From assembly GCA_028291845.1 (NCBI GenBank), contig JAQGNM010000611.1, forward strand, positions 1 through 22,442: DNA of 22,442 nt. The letters run 5' to 3'. Positions 1-6,236 of the stretch are shown here, piece after piece. This DNA is from Massilia sp. Its GTDB lineage: Bacteria > Pseudomonadota > Gammaproteobacteria > Burkholderiales > Burkholderiaceae_D. The position numbers were made by a program, and so were the translations under genes. The first letter of the stretch is position 1. Each line of letters starts with the position of its first letter. The notes beneath the pieces are model-generated. The model saw only the letters and a program-made list of their open reading frames with translations. It made no database searches and was not told where the DNA came from.

Positions 1-238
1 CATGGCCAAGGCGCGGGGCGTGGTGCTCGGCAACCCGCAACTACGCGTCGGCACACCCGACCAAGCACGCGCGGCGGCAGCGGTGAAGCAGCAGATGTCG
101 CGCGCGCGCGCCGTGCCAGCGCGACGACGCTGCGCAAGCTCGCCGCGGCGCTCATCGCGCGTGGTGTGCCGGCGCCGGCCGGTGGCGGACCTGGCTCCAA
201 TGCAGGTCAAGCGCGTCGTCGATGCCGGCCGATGCTGA
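1..238 (+). pseudogene. Serine recombinase (resolvase family) C-terminal remnant, frameshifted
   Basis: The first frame reads AKARGVVLGNP, the typical end of a resolvase/invertase catalytic domain. The reading then moves to another frame, which gives TTLRKLAAALIARGVPAP, the helix of the recombinase HTH region. It returns to the first frame for MQVKRVVDAGR, the family's usual last segment. Taken together the three pieces form one recombinase C-terminus broken by two compensating frameshifts. The first shift lies at a run of six CG dinucleotides (99-110), a likely slippage site, and the second near 190. The N-terminal catalytic serine would lie outside the window to the left. It is probably a decayed mobility gene of the island. 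A sequencing error in the CG run could mimic the first shift but not the second. Confidence 0.65.
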
Positions 239-457
239 GGCGGTAGGACTTTTGAGCTGCACTCATTGCTCCAATGAACGCGAACTTGGCGCAGCTGCCC
301 TTCGCCATCGACCTGCCATCTGATGTTGGCCATTGCCGGGCGTGATCGAGGAAGCCGAGCCAGCACAGAGGTAAAAATTTTCCGTTCATAAATTTTTACC
401 TTTACATTCCGGATCGCTTTAGCACACAAGTAGGCTAGAAAGTCAGGAATTAGAATT
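239..457. other. Intergenic region left of the first operon
   Basis: About 220 bases without a convincing gene. The left half (239-360) is GC-rich and has only a short open frame with no recognisable product. The right half turns A/T-rich from about 370 and holds the inverted repeat at 370-400. It must contain the promoter of the gene at 458, but I see no pair of good -35 and -10 hexamers with normal spacing. Confidence 0.5.
370..400. promoter_or_regulatory. Perfect 11-bp inverted repeat, probable operator
   Basis: GGTAAAAATTT (370-380) and AAATTTTTACC (390-400) are exact reverse complements separated by 9 bases. The arm centres are 20 bp apart, close to two helical turns, as expected for a dimeric repressor. 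It lies 58 bases before the first start codon of the operon. There is no T-run after a GC stem, so a terminator is unlikely. A related A/T palindrome lies at 20853-20882. Confidence 0.6.
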
Positions 458-1483
458 ATGGCCCATCTTCTGGATAAGCCATTTCCTTGGGATAACAACG
501 GTCTTGCTATTCTGCACGAGCAGATTGCCTCAGCCCTCGAAAGCAGTCTGCCCTCGATGGGTGGCATGCTCGCCATCACCTTCGGCGAGGATGCTGCCCA
601 TACGGCGATGCGGGCGTTTCTGATCGATACCCGCTACCACGGTGAGGCCCGGGAGAAGGAACGGGCCAAGTTCGATGGCCTGGGCTGGCGCCGGTACATC
701 GACGAGAAAAGTCAGGACTACGTCGATACCGTCGAGCTGACCCAATTCTGGCGCGATGGTGCCGAGTACGCGGGACAAGGCATCGCGCCGCGCGAGCCCT
801 TCGACCAGCCGGCCAACCTCAACGACCGGAAGCGGCGCGTCAAAGCGGTCATCGCCAATGCCAGGACGGTATTGTCCTGCAACGGCCTATTCTACGGCAG
901 CGCTCATTTCCACATCTGGAAAGGCGTCATGGCGCGCGCTGCGATCGACTTTGGCGGCGTCCTGTCGGCTGAAGGCCTTCAATTGCTTTCGGGCGTGTCG
1001 GCTGCGGCCGTTCGCAACGCCGTCGGCCTGGGTGAACTCCATCCCGACGATGACGGCAAGTTCGAAGCCGACGAGGCGAAAGAATGGCTTAAGCGCCGCC
1101 GGGAATTCTGTCCCTCGCGCTGGACCAACCCCAATGATGGCCAAGATGCCTTCGACGTCAACAGAGCCACCGAGGCGGACGACAATGGCTCGATTCTCGT
1201 GCCGCAGGACGCGGACGGCACGCCCTTCACGCCCGAGCACGTCGTCCGTGCTGCCCGGAACACCCCGGGCCTGAGCATCACGATCGGTGCCAAGGGAGCC
1301 GAGGAGTCACATAGCGACTTCTACGCGGCGCTCACCGCCCTGGCGAAGATGGATGTCGCTCGCTGGCGCCGCCGCAACGGCGCCGGCAACTGGGGCATCG
1401 TCCGGACCCGCGGCGCCTGGGTCGCGGTCAGCAAGGCCGAAGTCGACCGGCAGCTCGCCGAGAAGCTGGCGGAGGCGGCGTGA
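458..1483 (+). CDS. Hypothetical protein, 341 aa, with excisionase-like HTH segment
   Basis: I do not recognise the family. ATG at 458 is preceded by AGGA 10 bases upstream. Residues about 169-213 (LSAEGLQLLSGVSAAAVRNAVG, then a helix ending in KEWLKRRREF) resemble a MerR/excisionase-type DNA-binding domain. A basic segment near 300-330 (ARWRRRNGAGNWG) leads into a final helix. The N-terminal 150 residues are acidic and aromatic with no motif I can name. The stop overlaps the next start by one base (TGATG), so the two genes are translationally coupled. The palindrome 58 bases upstream could be a target of this protein or of a partner. Coding is well supported by GC-rich third positions and the clean gene junction; function is unknown. 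Confidence 0.8.
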   Translation: MAHLLDKPFPWDNNGLAILHEQIASALESSLPSMGGMLAITFGEDAAHTAMRAFLIDTRYHGEAREKERAKFDGLGWRRYIDEKSQDYVDTVELTQFWRDGAEYAGQGIAPREPFDQPANLNDRKRRVKAVIANARTVLSCNGLFYGSAHFHIWKGVMARAAIDFGGVLSAEGLQLLSGVSAAAVRNAVGLGELHPDDDGKFEADEAKEWLKRRREFCPSRWTNPNDGQDAFDVNRATEADDNGSILVPQDADGTPFTPEHVVRAARNTPGLSITIGAKGAEESHSDFYAALTALAKMDVARWRRRNGAGNWGIVRTRGAWVAVSKAEVDRQLAEKLAEAA

Positions 1484-1764
1484 TGCCGCCCCTGGCCGAA
1501 ACCCGCCACGCCGCCATGCGCCGGCAGCAGCGCGCCATTCCGCCCTTCGTGGTGGGCCTGCTGATGGAGCAGGGCGCTTCCATGCGGCACGACGGCGCCG
1601 AGGTCTACTACGTCGACAAGGAGGCCCGGCGTCGCATCCGGCGCACCCTTGGCGACCGCATCCATGTCGCCGTCGAGGGCTACCTCGATGCCTACGTCGT
1701 CTGCGCCGACGACGGGCGGGTGATCACCACCGGCTGGCGCACCGCCCGCCTGCGGCGCACCTGA
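1483..1764 (+). CDS. Small DUF4258-like protein, 93 aa
   Basis: The start is ATG 1483, overlapping the preceding stop by one base, with GGAGG seven bases upstream. A GTG one codon earlier is less likely. The N-terminus TRHAAMRRQQRAIP followed by a hydrophobic helix (VVGLLMEQGA) and a C-terminal beta-rich half ending in VITTGWRTARLRR matches the general pattern of DUF4258-like proteins (RHAxxRMxQRGI). The same pattern occurs in the protein encoded at 20449-20787, so the window holds two diverged relatives. Some groups place DUF4258 near RelE/barnase-like folds, which would permit an RNase or toxin role, but I see no proof of catalysis here. It is coupled to the HTH-like gene upstream, an arrangement also seen in toxin-antitoxin pairs. 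Confidence 0.75.
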   Translation: MPPLAETRHAAMRRQQRAIPPFVVGLLMEQGASMRHDGAEVYYVDKEARRRIRRTLGDRIHVAVEGYLDAYVVCADDGRVITTGWRTARLRRT

Positions 1765-1804
1765 CGCCATCAACTCCATCACCACAGCAGAGGAGAACCA
1801 TGCG

Positions 1805-2647
1805 ATGCATGGACTGATCATTCGCGAGCCGTGGATGGGCTACATCCTGACCGGCACGAAGACCTGGGAGATGCGCACGACGCCGGCGCCCCGCCGCGGC
1901 CGCATCGCCCTAATCCGCAAAGGCACCGGCTTGGTGGTCGGCACGGCGGAACTCGTCGACAGCCTGGCCCCGCTCGATGCGGCATCGCTGGCCGCATCGC
2001 GCGACCGGCACCGGATTCCAGCCGGGCTCGACAGCGAGGTGATCGCGGCCGGCTGGCTGCACCCTTGGGTCCTCCATGACGTCCGTGTGCTGGCGCAGCC
2101 GGTGCCGGCTGGACAGAAGCCGGGACAGGTCATCTGGGTGCCGCTCGCCGAGGCTACTGCCGCGGCCATCGACGCGCAGACCGGAACCGCCACGTCTCGG
2201 ATTCCGAAGGCGGCGGCGTCTCCCGTGGTCATGGCCAGTGTACCGATGCCGGCGCGCGTGCCCGATCGTCCGCCTGGGGCGGTCCGACCAGCACCGGCAC
2301 CGATTCCGGCACCACCCGGCATCGGTGGCAGCCACGATGAGGTCATCGTGGTGCTGACCGACGGCGCCATCCGCAACAGCAACCTGTCGGTCCGCACCGC
2401 CCGCCATCTGTTGCCGGATGACGTGCTGGGTGGCTCCAACCGGGATACGGTCGCTGCCGGCCGGCTGACGGTTGTCTTCGAGCCGGGGGAGACTGTCGAA
2501 ACGGATATTGCCGCCGACAAGATGCTCCTGCGCTGCCGTGGCGCAGTGGCGGATTTCTTCGTACAGTCTGGCGCCACACCGGGTGACCGCGTCTGCATGT
2601 ACCGCGATGACGTTGGAGCATTGCGGGTGCAGATTGCGCGCCGATAG
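1805..2647 (+). CDS. ASCH-domain protein with C-terminal pseudobarrel-like domain, 280 aa
   Basis: ATG 1805 has AGGAG nine bases upstream; an ATG at 1800 is in another frame. Residues 1-115 form an ASCH domain: an N-terminal GLIIREPWMGYIL segment, the signature GTKTWEMR (17-24, fitting GxKxxExR), then RGRIALIRKG and a late WVPL strand. ASCH domains are PUA-like beta-barrels that usually bind RNA or modified nucleotides. A Pro/Ala-rich linker (about 116-178) leads to a second domain (179-280) with LLPDDVLGGSNR, VETDIAADKMLLRCRG and a final GDRVCMYRDD. This resembles B3/EcoRII-N type DNA-binding pseudobarrels, though that is my inference. It lies 40 bases after the small gene and is probably cotranscribed. 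The job could be sensing modified or foreign nucleic acid. Confidence 0.8.
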   Translation: MHGLIIREPWMGYILTGTKTWEMRTTPAPRRGRIALIRKGTGLVVGTAELVDSLAPLDAASLAASRDRHRIPAGLDSEVIAAGWLHPWVLHDVRVLAQPVPAGQKPGQVIWVPLAEATAAAIDAQTGTATSRIPKAAASPVVMASVPMPARVPDRPPGAVRPAPAPIPAPPGIGGSHDEVIVVLTDGAIRNSNLSVRTARHLLPDDVLGGSNRDTVAAGRLTVVFEPGETVETDIAADKMLLRCRGAVADFFVQSGATPGDRVCMYRDDVGALRVQIARR

Positions 2648-2711
2648 CTGGCGCACGTCAAGAACGACCCGACGTCATCCCTTGATGAGGCCCGGTTTGC
2701 CAGCCAGATGT

Positions 2712-2726
2712 GATAATGGTTTTATC
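2712..2726. promoter_or_regulatory. Short inverted repeat before the RHH gene
   Basis: GATAA (2712-2716) and TTATC (2722-2726) are inverted around five bases in the short gap before the ribbon-helix-helix gene. RHH proteins often bind such sites and repress themselves. The arms are short, so chance is possible. A TAGAAT at 2750-2755 could be a -10 box giving a nearly leaderless transcript for ATG 2761. Confidence 0.25.
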
Positions 2727-2760
2727 GTAGCGGTTTTGCGTGGGGCTGCTAGAATCGCGC

Positions 2761-3045
2761 ATGGCCAACCGATTCGCTGCACCCCAGACAGACGGGGCCC
2801 CTTCCACGTCGCACCAAGCCCCAGTTGTCCAGGTCGTGACGCCGGTCCGCTCAGAATTGCACAAGGCGATGCGCATGAGGGCCGCAGAGGAAGGCACCAC
2901 GATCCGTAGTCTGGTGATGCAAGGCCTTCGAGCGATTGGTCTGCCGGTATTGCCGGACGACGAGCGGGACCGCAGGAGCGCACGCGGAAATCGGCGAAGC
3001 GGTGCGCAAGCGGCTCGCGTGCCCGCTCGGGGAACAACGCGGTGA
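2761..3045 (+). CDS. Ribbon-helix-helix DNA-binding protein, 94 aa
   Basis: Residues 22-61 fit a ribbon-helix-helix domain: a short beta strand (VVQVVTPV), helix A (RSELHKAMRMRAAEEG), a turn (TT), then helix B (IRSLVMQGLRAIG). This form is common in small plasmid-partition partners of ParA and in antitoxins. The tail is basic (RRSARGNRRSG), fit for DNA contact. ATG 2761 is preferred because the RHH proteins usually have a short disordered N-terminus; a GTG at 2740 in the same frame is possible. No ParA gene is present, so a partition role is unsupported. Its end overlaps the next ORF by four bases (GTGA). Given its position at the head of the chain leading to the methyltransferase, it may be the regulator of that chain. 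Confidence 0.7.
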   Translation: MANRFAAPQTDGAPSTSHQAPVVQVVTPVRSELHKAMRMRAAEEGTTIRSLVMQGLRAIGLPVLPDDERDRRSARGNRRSGAQAARVPARGTTR

Positions 3046-3566
3046 CCACGATACGGGCCGACGAGGTCGCTACCAGGGAAGACGAGTCGAAGACACTGTC
3101 ACAGCCATCTCAGCCGACACGGTGTACGCATCGGAGAGGTCATTGCGAGGAGCTTGATCAAGCACATTTCTTTATTGAGCAACAAAATGTATTTAGCAGG
3201 ATGCTGAAATTCGATTCTCGGCGAAGCCCAACGCAAGTTGGATACGCGGAAGCGTCGATGAGCGCACGAATGATTCACAAAACCGCTTCTGCAGATTCGG
3301 AATGCTTTGTCAGTACGCGACCGGCGGAGAAGTTCAGCAGCCTGCTAGAGGACAATCAAAGCGTAAGCCCGCCGCATGGACGGCCAGCGCTAGGGGAGGA
3401 GCGGATGGGCGTCGCAGCTGATAAATTGTCGCTTTCAATAGCAATGAACAACGCTAGGTTATTTCGGGAGAAGATGGCCGTTACGGCACCTTCGAATGAT
3501 ACGTCAATCTGTGGAAGTCCGAGATCGCCACGATCACCCAAGTCCTCCAAGACTAGGCGCGCATGA
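3042..3566 (+). CDS. Orphan ORF of lower GC, 174 aa, overlapping both neighbours
   Basis: No family is recognised. The frame is open for 174 codons in DNA near 50-55% GC, where a stop would be expected about every 20-25 codons, so chance openness is unlikely. It begins with GTG overlapping the RHH stop (GTGA) and ends with TGA overlapping the ATG of the methyltransferase (ATGA). Both junctions are typical of translational coupling. Against this, codon use is unlike the neighbours, with no strong G/C preference at third positions. The protein is polar, has no membrane segment, and ends in a Ser/Pro/Arg-rich tail (SPRSPRSPKSSKTRR). It may be a recently acquired gene or a decaying one kept open. 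The start is uncertain; internal ATGs lie near 3202 and 3259. Confidence 0.45.
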   Translation: MTTIRADEVATREDESKTLSQPSQPTRCTHRRGHCEELDQAHFFIEQQNVFSRMLKFDSRRSPTQVGYAEASMSARMIHKTASADSECFVSTRPAEKFSSLLEDNQSVSPPHGRPALGEERMGVAADKLSLSIAMNNARLFREKMAVTAPSNDTSICGSPRSPRSPKSSKTRRA

Positions 3567-4735
3567 GGACGGCAGGCCTATTCGCAGGCATCGGGGGCAT
3601 AGAGCTCGGCCTTCACGCGGCCGGCCACGAGACTGAGTTGTTCTGCGAGATCTTGCCGTCCGCGGGTGCCGTGCTCCGATCCAGATGGCCAGGGCTTCCC
3701 ATCCATCTTGATGTCACGACGCTTCGCTCGCTGCCGGAGAGCGTGGATCTGATCTCGGCAGGCTTTCCCTGCCAGGATCTGAGCCAAGCGGGGACGACTG
3801 CGGGGCTTGACGGGCTGCGCAGCGGCCTGGTCACGGAGGTCTTCCGGCTCGCCAAGGGATGTGCAGGTCGGCGGCGCAACCTGCTGCTGGAGAACGTCCC
3901 CTTCATGCTCCAGCTCAAGGGGGGCGACGCGATGCGTCGGGTCATCGCCGCACTTGAGGAGCTCAAATACCGCTGGGCTTGGCGCGTGGTGGACACGTTC
4001 GGCTTCGGACTGCCGCAGCGACGGGAGCGAGTATACCTTGTCGCGTCGGCTCACTTCGATCCCGCTGACGTCCTGTTGTGCGACGAGGCGCCTCTTGAGC
4101 GGCCGAAGACGACAATCAGCCAGCGCGCACACGGTTTCTACTGGACCGAGGGAAGGGGAGGCCTCGGGTGGGCACACGACGCGGTACCAACCTTGAAGAA
4201 CGGCTCGACGATAGGCATCGCATCACCGCCCGCCGTGCTGCTGCCCGACGGGCGCATCATCAAGCCTGACATCCGCGATGCGGAGCGTCTGCAAGGGCTG
4301 GCGGAGAACTGGACATTGCCGGCGGAGGAAGTTGTTCGGGCAGGCTTCCGCTGGAGCCTGGTCGGCAATGCGGTCAGTGTCCCGGTCGCCGCATGGCTTG
4401 GCCGTCGACTTACCGAGCAAGGCCGATACGACACCGCGCGAGACAGGTCTTTCCCGACAGAGGGAAAGCTGCCCAGGGCGGCGCGGTACGACGGCCATAC
4501 CAGGCACTCGGTCGCGATCGGCAGCGATCCCTTAGGCATCGCCCCGCCATCCCTAGCGACGTTCCTGCGCTATCCGGGTGAGCCACTGAGCGTTCGGGCG
4601 ACCGCAGGCTTCCTGTCCCGGACGCGCCAGGCGAAGCTCACCTTCGAGCCGGGCTTCATTGAGGCCGTGGAGAAGCACCTCGAACGCGTGCAGGGGCAGG
4701 CACCCGACTACAGCGCCGAGAAGCGCGTCGCGTAG
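3563..4735 (+). CDS. druM: C5-cytosine DNA methyltransferase, probable DruM
   Basis: Transfers a methyl group from S-adenosylmethionine to carbon 5 of cytosine in DNA. All main motifs are in order: motif I GLFAGIGGIELGL (5-17) for cofactor binding; motif IV GFPCQDLSQAG with catalytic Cys70; motif VI ENV (110-112); motif VIII QRRERV (152-157); and motif X GNAVSVPVA (268-276). The stretch between VIII and X (about 160-260) is the target-recognition region and sets an unknown site. The protein begins almost directly at motif I, so ATG 3563 is the natural start. It is intact and likely active. A C5 methyltransferase with a giant DUF1998 helicase and two large unknown proteins is the composition of type II Druantia, where it is called DruM. 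Alternatively it is the modification half of a restriction system with the gene at 4708-5736. The last 28 bases overlap that convergent gene. Confidence 0.9.
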   Translation: MRTAGLFAGIGGIELGLHAAGHETELFCEILPSAGAVLRSRWPGLPIHLDVTTLRSLPESVDLISAGFPCQDLSQAGTTAGLDGLRSGLVTEVFRLAKGCAGRRRNLLLENVPFMLQLKGGDAMRRVIAALEELKYRWAWRVVDTFGFGLPQRRERVYLVASAHFDPADVLLCDEAPLERPKTTISQRAHGFYWTEGRGGLGWAHDAVPTLKNGSTIGIASPPAVLLPDGRIIKPDIRDAERLQGLAENWTLPAEEVVRAGFRWSLVGNAVSVPVAAWLGRRLTEQGRYDTARDRSFPTEGKLPRAARYDGHTRHSVAIGSDPLGIAPPSLATFLRYPGEPLSVRATAGFLSRTRQAKLTFEPGFIEAVEKHLERVQGQAPDYSAEKRVA

Positions 4736-5736
4736 AGCATCTCCAGCCGTGATATGAACTGGCCATAGTGATACGCATCGGCCGAAGCCGGTGCCGGCGG
4801 GTCGGTCACCACCGTCACCGGAGATCCATCGTTGCGGCAGTTGACAAGAACGATAGCCAAGGCGTCGAAACCTTCGTTGCCGCTCGCCCTGGCTCGCCTA
4901 GGCAACTCACGCAGTTTCTCAAGGACGGAGGCCGCAGCGGCAGGCTGGCGGTGCTCGTTGACCACAGCCGGCGTGGTTGCAAGCGGGTGCTTGTTCCGGT
5001 CAGGTGAGACGAAGCTGGACGCAACGTTTACCATGACGAATCCGGCAGCGATCACTGCCTCGTCGCTGCCGTGAACGGTCAGGTGGGAGCTGTTGAGCTC
5101 GTCGTACAAGCGCGGGCGTGCCTTGGAGAACTCGGTCATCGCCGCCTTCGCCTCAAGCGCCATCATCACCTGGGCGGCCTCTCCAACCGGTATGTCGGGC
5201 AGCGATGCAAGTGCCGCACGATCTACGTCGTCGAGGACGATCGTATAGGCATCCACCATTTGGCGGAAGGATCGCGGCCCGTCTGTCGCTCGGGCAGGGA
5301 TGGAGCGACACACCACGAGGTCCAGGTCTTTCTTACGTCCCGTCCTGAAATCGGTCATCGTGTGGTTGATGCCACATGCTGCTCGCCCATTAGCCACTTG
5401 CTCACGGAGCAGACTGGAGCGGAGCATGAGATCGAAGAGGATGCTCCAGCAGGCTATTTTTGAATGCCTGTCGCTACGCGAGTGATACTGCCAGGAATTT
5501 CCGAACTGGAACCCCTTCCCACTGCCACGCGTAGGGTTGCTCATGGAGCGGGCGAGTATGTCGAGACCGCGCAAGAGCTTCCTATCCCAATATGGGTATC
5601 GGGCCGATTCCGATCCTACCAGACCCGTAATACCACAACGGGCAGTTGTGCGCCTGGATAGAGGCTGATGCCAGGAGCGGAGTAGGCCTTTGAGTGGAAA
5701 ACCTTCCCGACAGCCCCTCGCTGACGTGGATCCCAT
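4708..5736 (-). CDS. Putative PD-(D/E)xK restriction-endonuclease-like protein, 342 aa
   Basis: I cannot name the family with certainty, but it has the look of a type II restriction enzyme. With ATG at 5736 as residue 1, KDLDLVV carries Asp137/Asp139, and ALEAKAAM carries Glu195 and Lys197, a D...ExK pattern typical of PD-(D/E)xK nucleases. It is followed by a conserved-looking helix (RPRLYDELNSSH) and a core strand (AAGFVMVNVA). An aromatic and charged N-terminal part (YWDRKLL, FQFGNSWQYHSRSD) precedes it. It sits between the methyltransferase and vsr, the usual company of restriction genes. The start is unsure: the frame continues to 5946, but everything before about 5700 lies antisense to vsr. 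ATG 5736 gives a 47-base divergent overlap, and no strong ribosome site is visible. The C-terminus overlaps druM by 28 bases. Confidence 0.7.
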   Translation of the reverse strand: MGSTSARGCREGFPLKGLLRSWHQPLSRRTTARCGITGLVGSESARYPYWDRKLLRGLDILARSMSNPTRGSGKGFQFGNSWQYHSRSDRHSKIACWSILFDLMLRSSLLREQVANGRAACGINHTMTDFRTGRKKDLDLVVCRSIPARATDGPRSFRQMVDAYTIVLDDVDRAALASLPDIPVGEAAQVMMALEAKAAMTEFSKARPRLYDELNSSHLTVHGSDEAVIAAGFVMVNVASSFVSPDRNKHPLATTPAVVNEHRQPAAAASVLEKLRELPRRARASGNEGFDALAIVLVNCRNDGSPVTVVTDPPAPASADAYHYGQFISRLEMLYATRFSAL

Positions 5737-6136
5737 ACGCCGACGTATCATGGCGTCGGTTCGTGGCAAGGACACCAAGCCCGAGTTGCAAGTCCGGTCC
5801 ACGTTGCATCGCCTTGGGTACCGCTTTCGAGCCAATGTGAAGGGCCTTCCTGGCAGGCCGGACATCGTATTCACGCGAAGGAGGGCAGCCGTGTTCGTGC
5901 ACGGCTGCTTCTGGCACTCGCACGAGGGGTGCCGGTTCGCAACCAAGCCTAGGACGCGCGCGGATTTCTGGGAAGCGAAGCTTCAGCGAAACATCGAGCG
6001 CGACCGTGAGAACGTATCGGCGCTCTCCGCGCTGGGGTGGCAGACCTATACGGTTTGGGAGTGTTCGCTCAAAGAAGAAGGTTGGCTCCAGAAGCTAGTG
6101 GCCGACCTGGGGCCATCAAAAACAAGGCGCGGTTGA
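5690..6136 (+). CDS. vsr: Very short patch repair endonuclease Vsr
   Basis: Nicks DNA 5' of the T in T:G mismatches that arise when 5-methylcytosine deaminates, starting very short patch repair. Family marks are complete: IMASVRGKDTKPEL (20-33), the catalytic Asp58 in LPGRPDIVF, the HGCFWHSHEGC block (71-81) with catalytic His and zinc ligands Cys73, His78 and Cys81, ERDRENV, and the final WEC with Cys125, the fourth ligand. The length of 148 aa is normal. The start is a TTG at 5690 with GGAG seven bases upstream; GTG 5726 is an alternative without a ribosome site. Vsr genes nearly always accompany C5-methyltransferases, so it most likely serves the enzyme at 3563-4735. Its 5' end overlaps the divergent gene if that gene starts at 5736. 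Confidence 0.95.
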   Translation: MSGKPSRQPLADVDPIRRRIMASVRGKDTKPELQVRSTLHRLGYRFRANVKGLPGRPDIVFTRRRAAVFVHGCFWHSHEGCRFATKPRTRADFWEAKLQRNIERDRENVSALSALGWQTYTVWECSLKEEGWLQKLVADLGPSKTRRG

Positions 6137-6176
6137 GTCGAACCGCGAAGACGATCTTCTTTCACATGATCCAATA

Positions 6177-6201
6177 GGCGCCTGCCGGAGTTCCAGGCGT
6201 C
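6177..6201. terminator. Hairpin between the convergent ends of vsr and druE
   Basis: GGCGCCTG (6177-6184) pairs with CAGGCGTC (6194-6201), eight base pairs including one wobble, with a nine-base loop. It lies in the 100-base gap between two convergent genes, where a bidirectional terminator would be expected. There is no T-run on either side, so it is only a weak candidate. Confidence 0.3.
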
Positions 6202-6236
6202 GTGCTTGCGGTCGGCACAGCCGGGGCCGCTGCATC

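Noticed and set aside
1840..2661. 273-aa minus-strand open frame opposite the ASCH gene
   Set aside because: It is antisense to a gene with a clear domain signature, and is a typical shadow frame of GC-rich DNA.
5737..5946. Extension of the minus-strand endonuclease-like gene to 5946
   Set aside because: The extra residues are antisense to vsr, whose motifs are certain, and they lack protein-like character. Only the part after about 5736 looks like a real protein.
3563..6136. Reading the whole locus as only a restriction-modification system with Vsr
   Set aside because: It would leave the three large minus-strand genes unexplained. Their helicase and coiled-coil composition fits type II Druantia; restriction by the gene at 4708-5736 remains possible as an added function.
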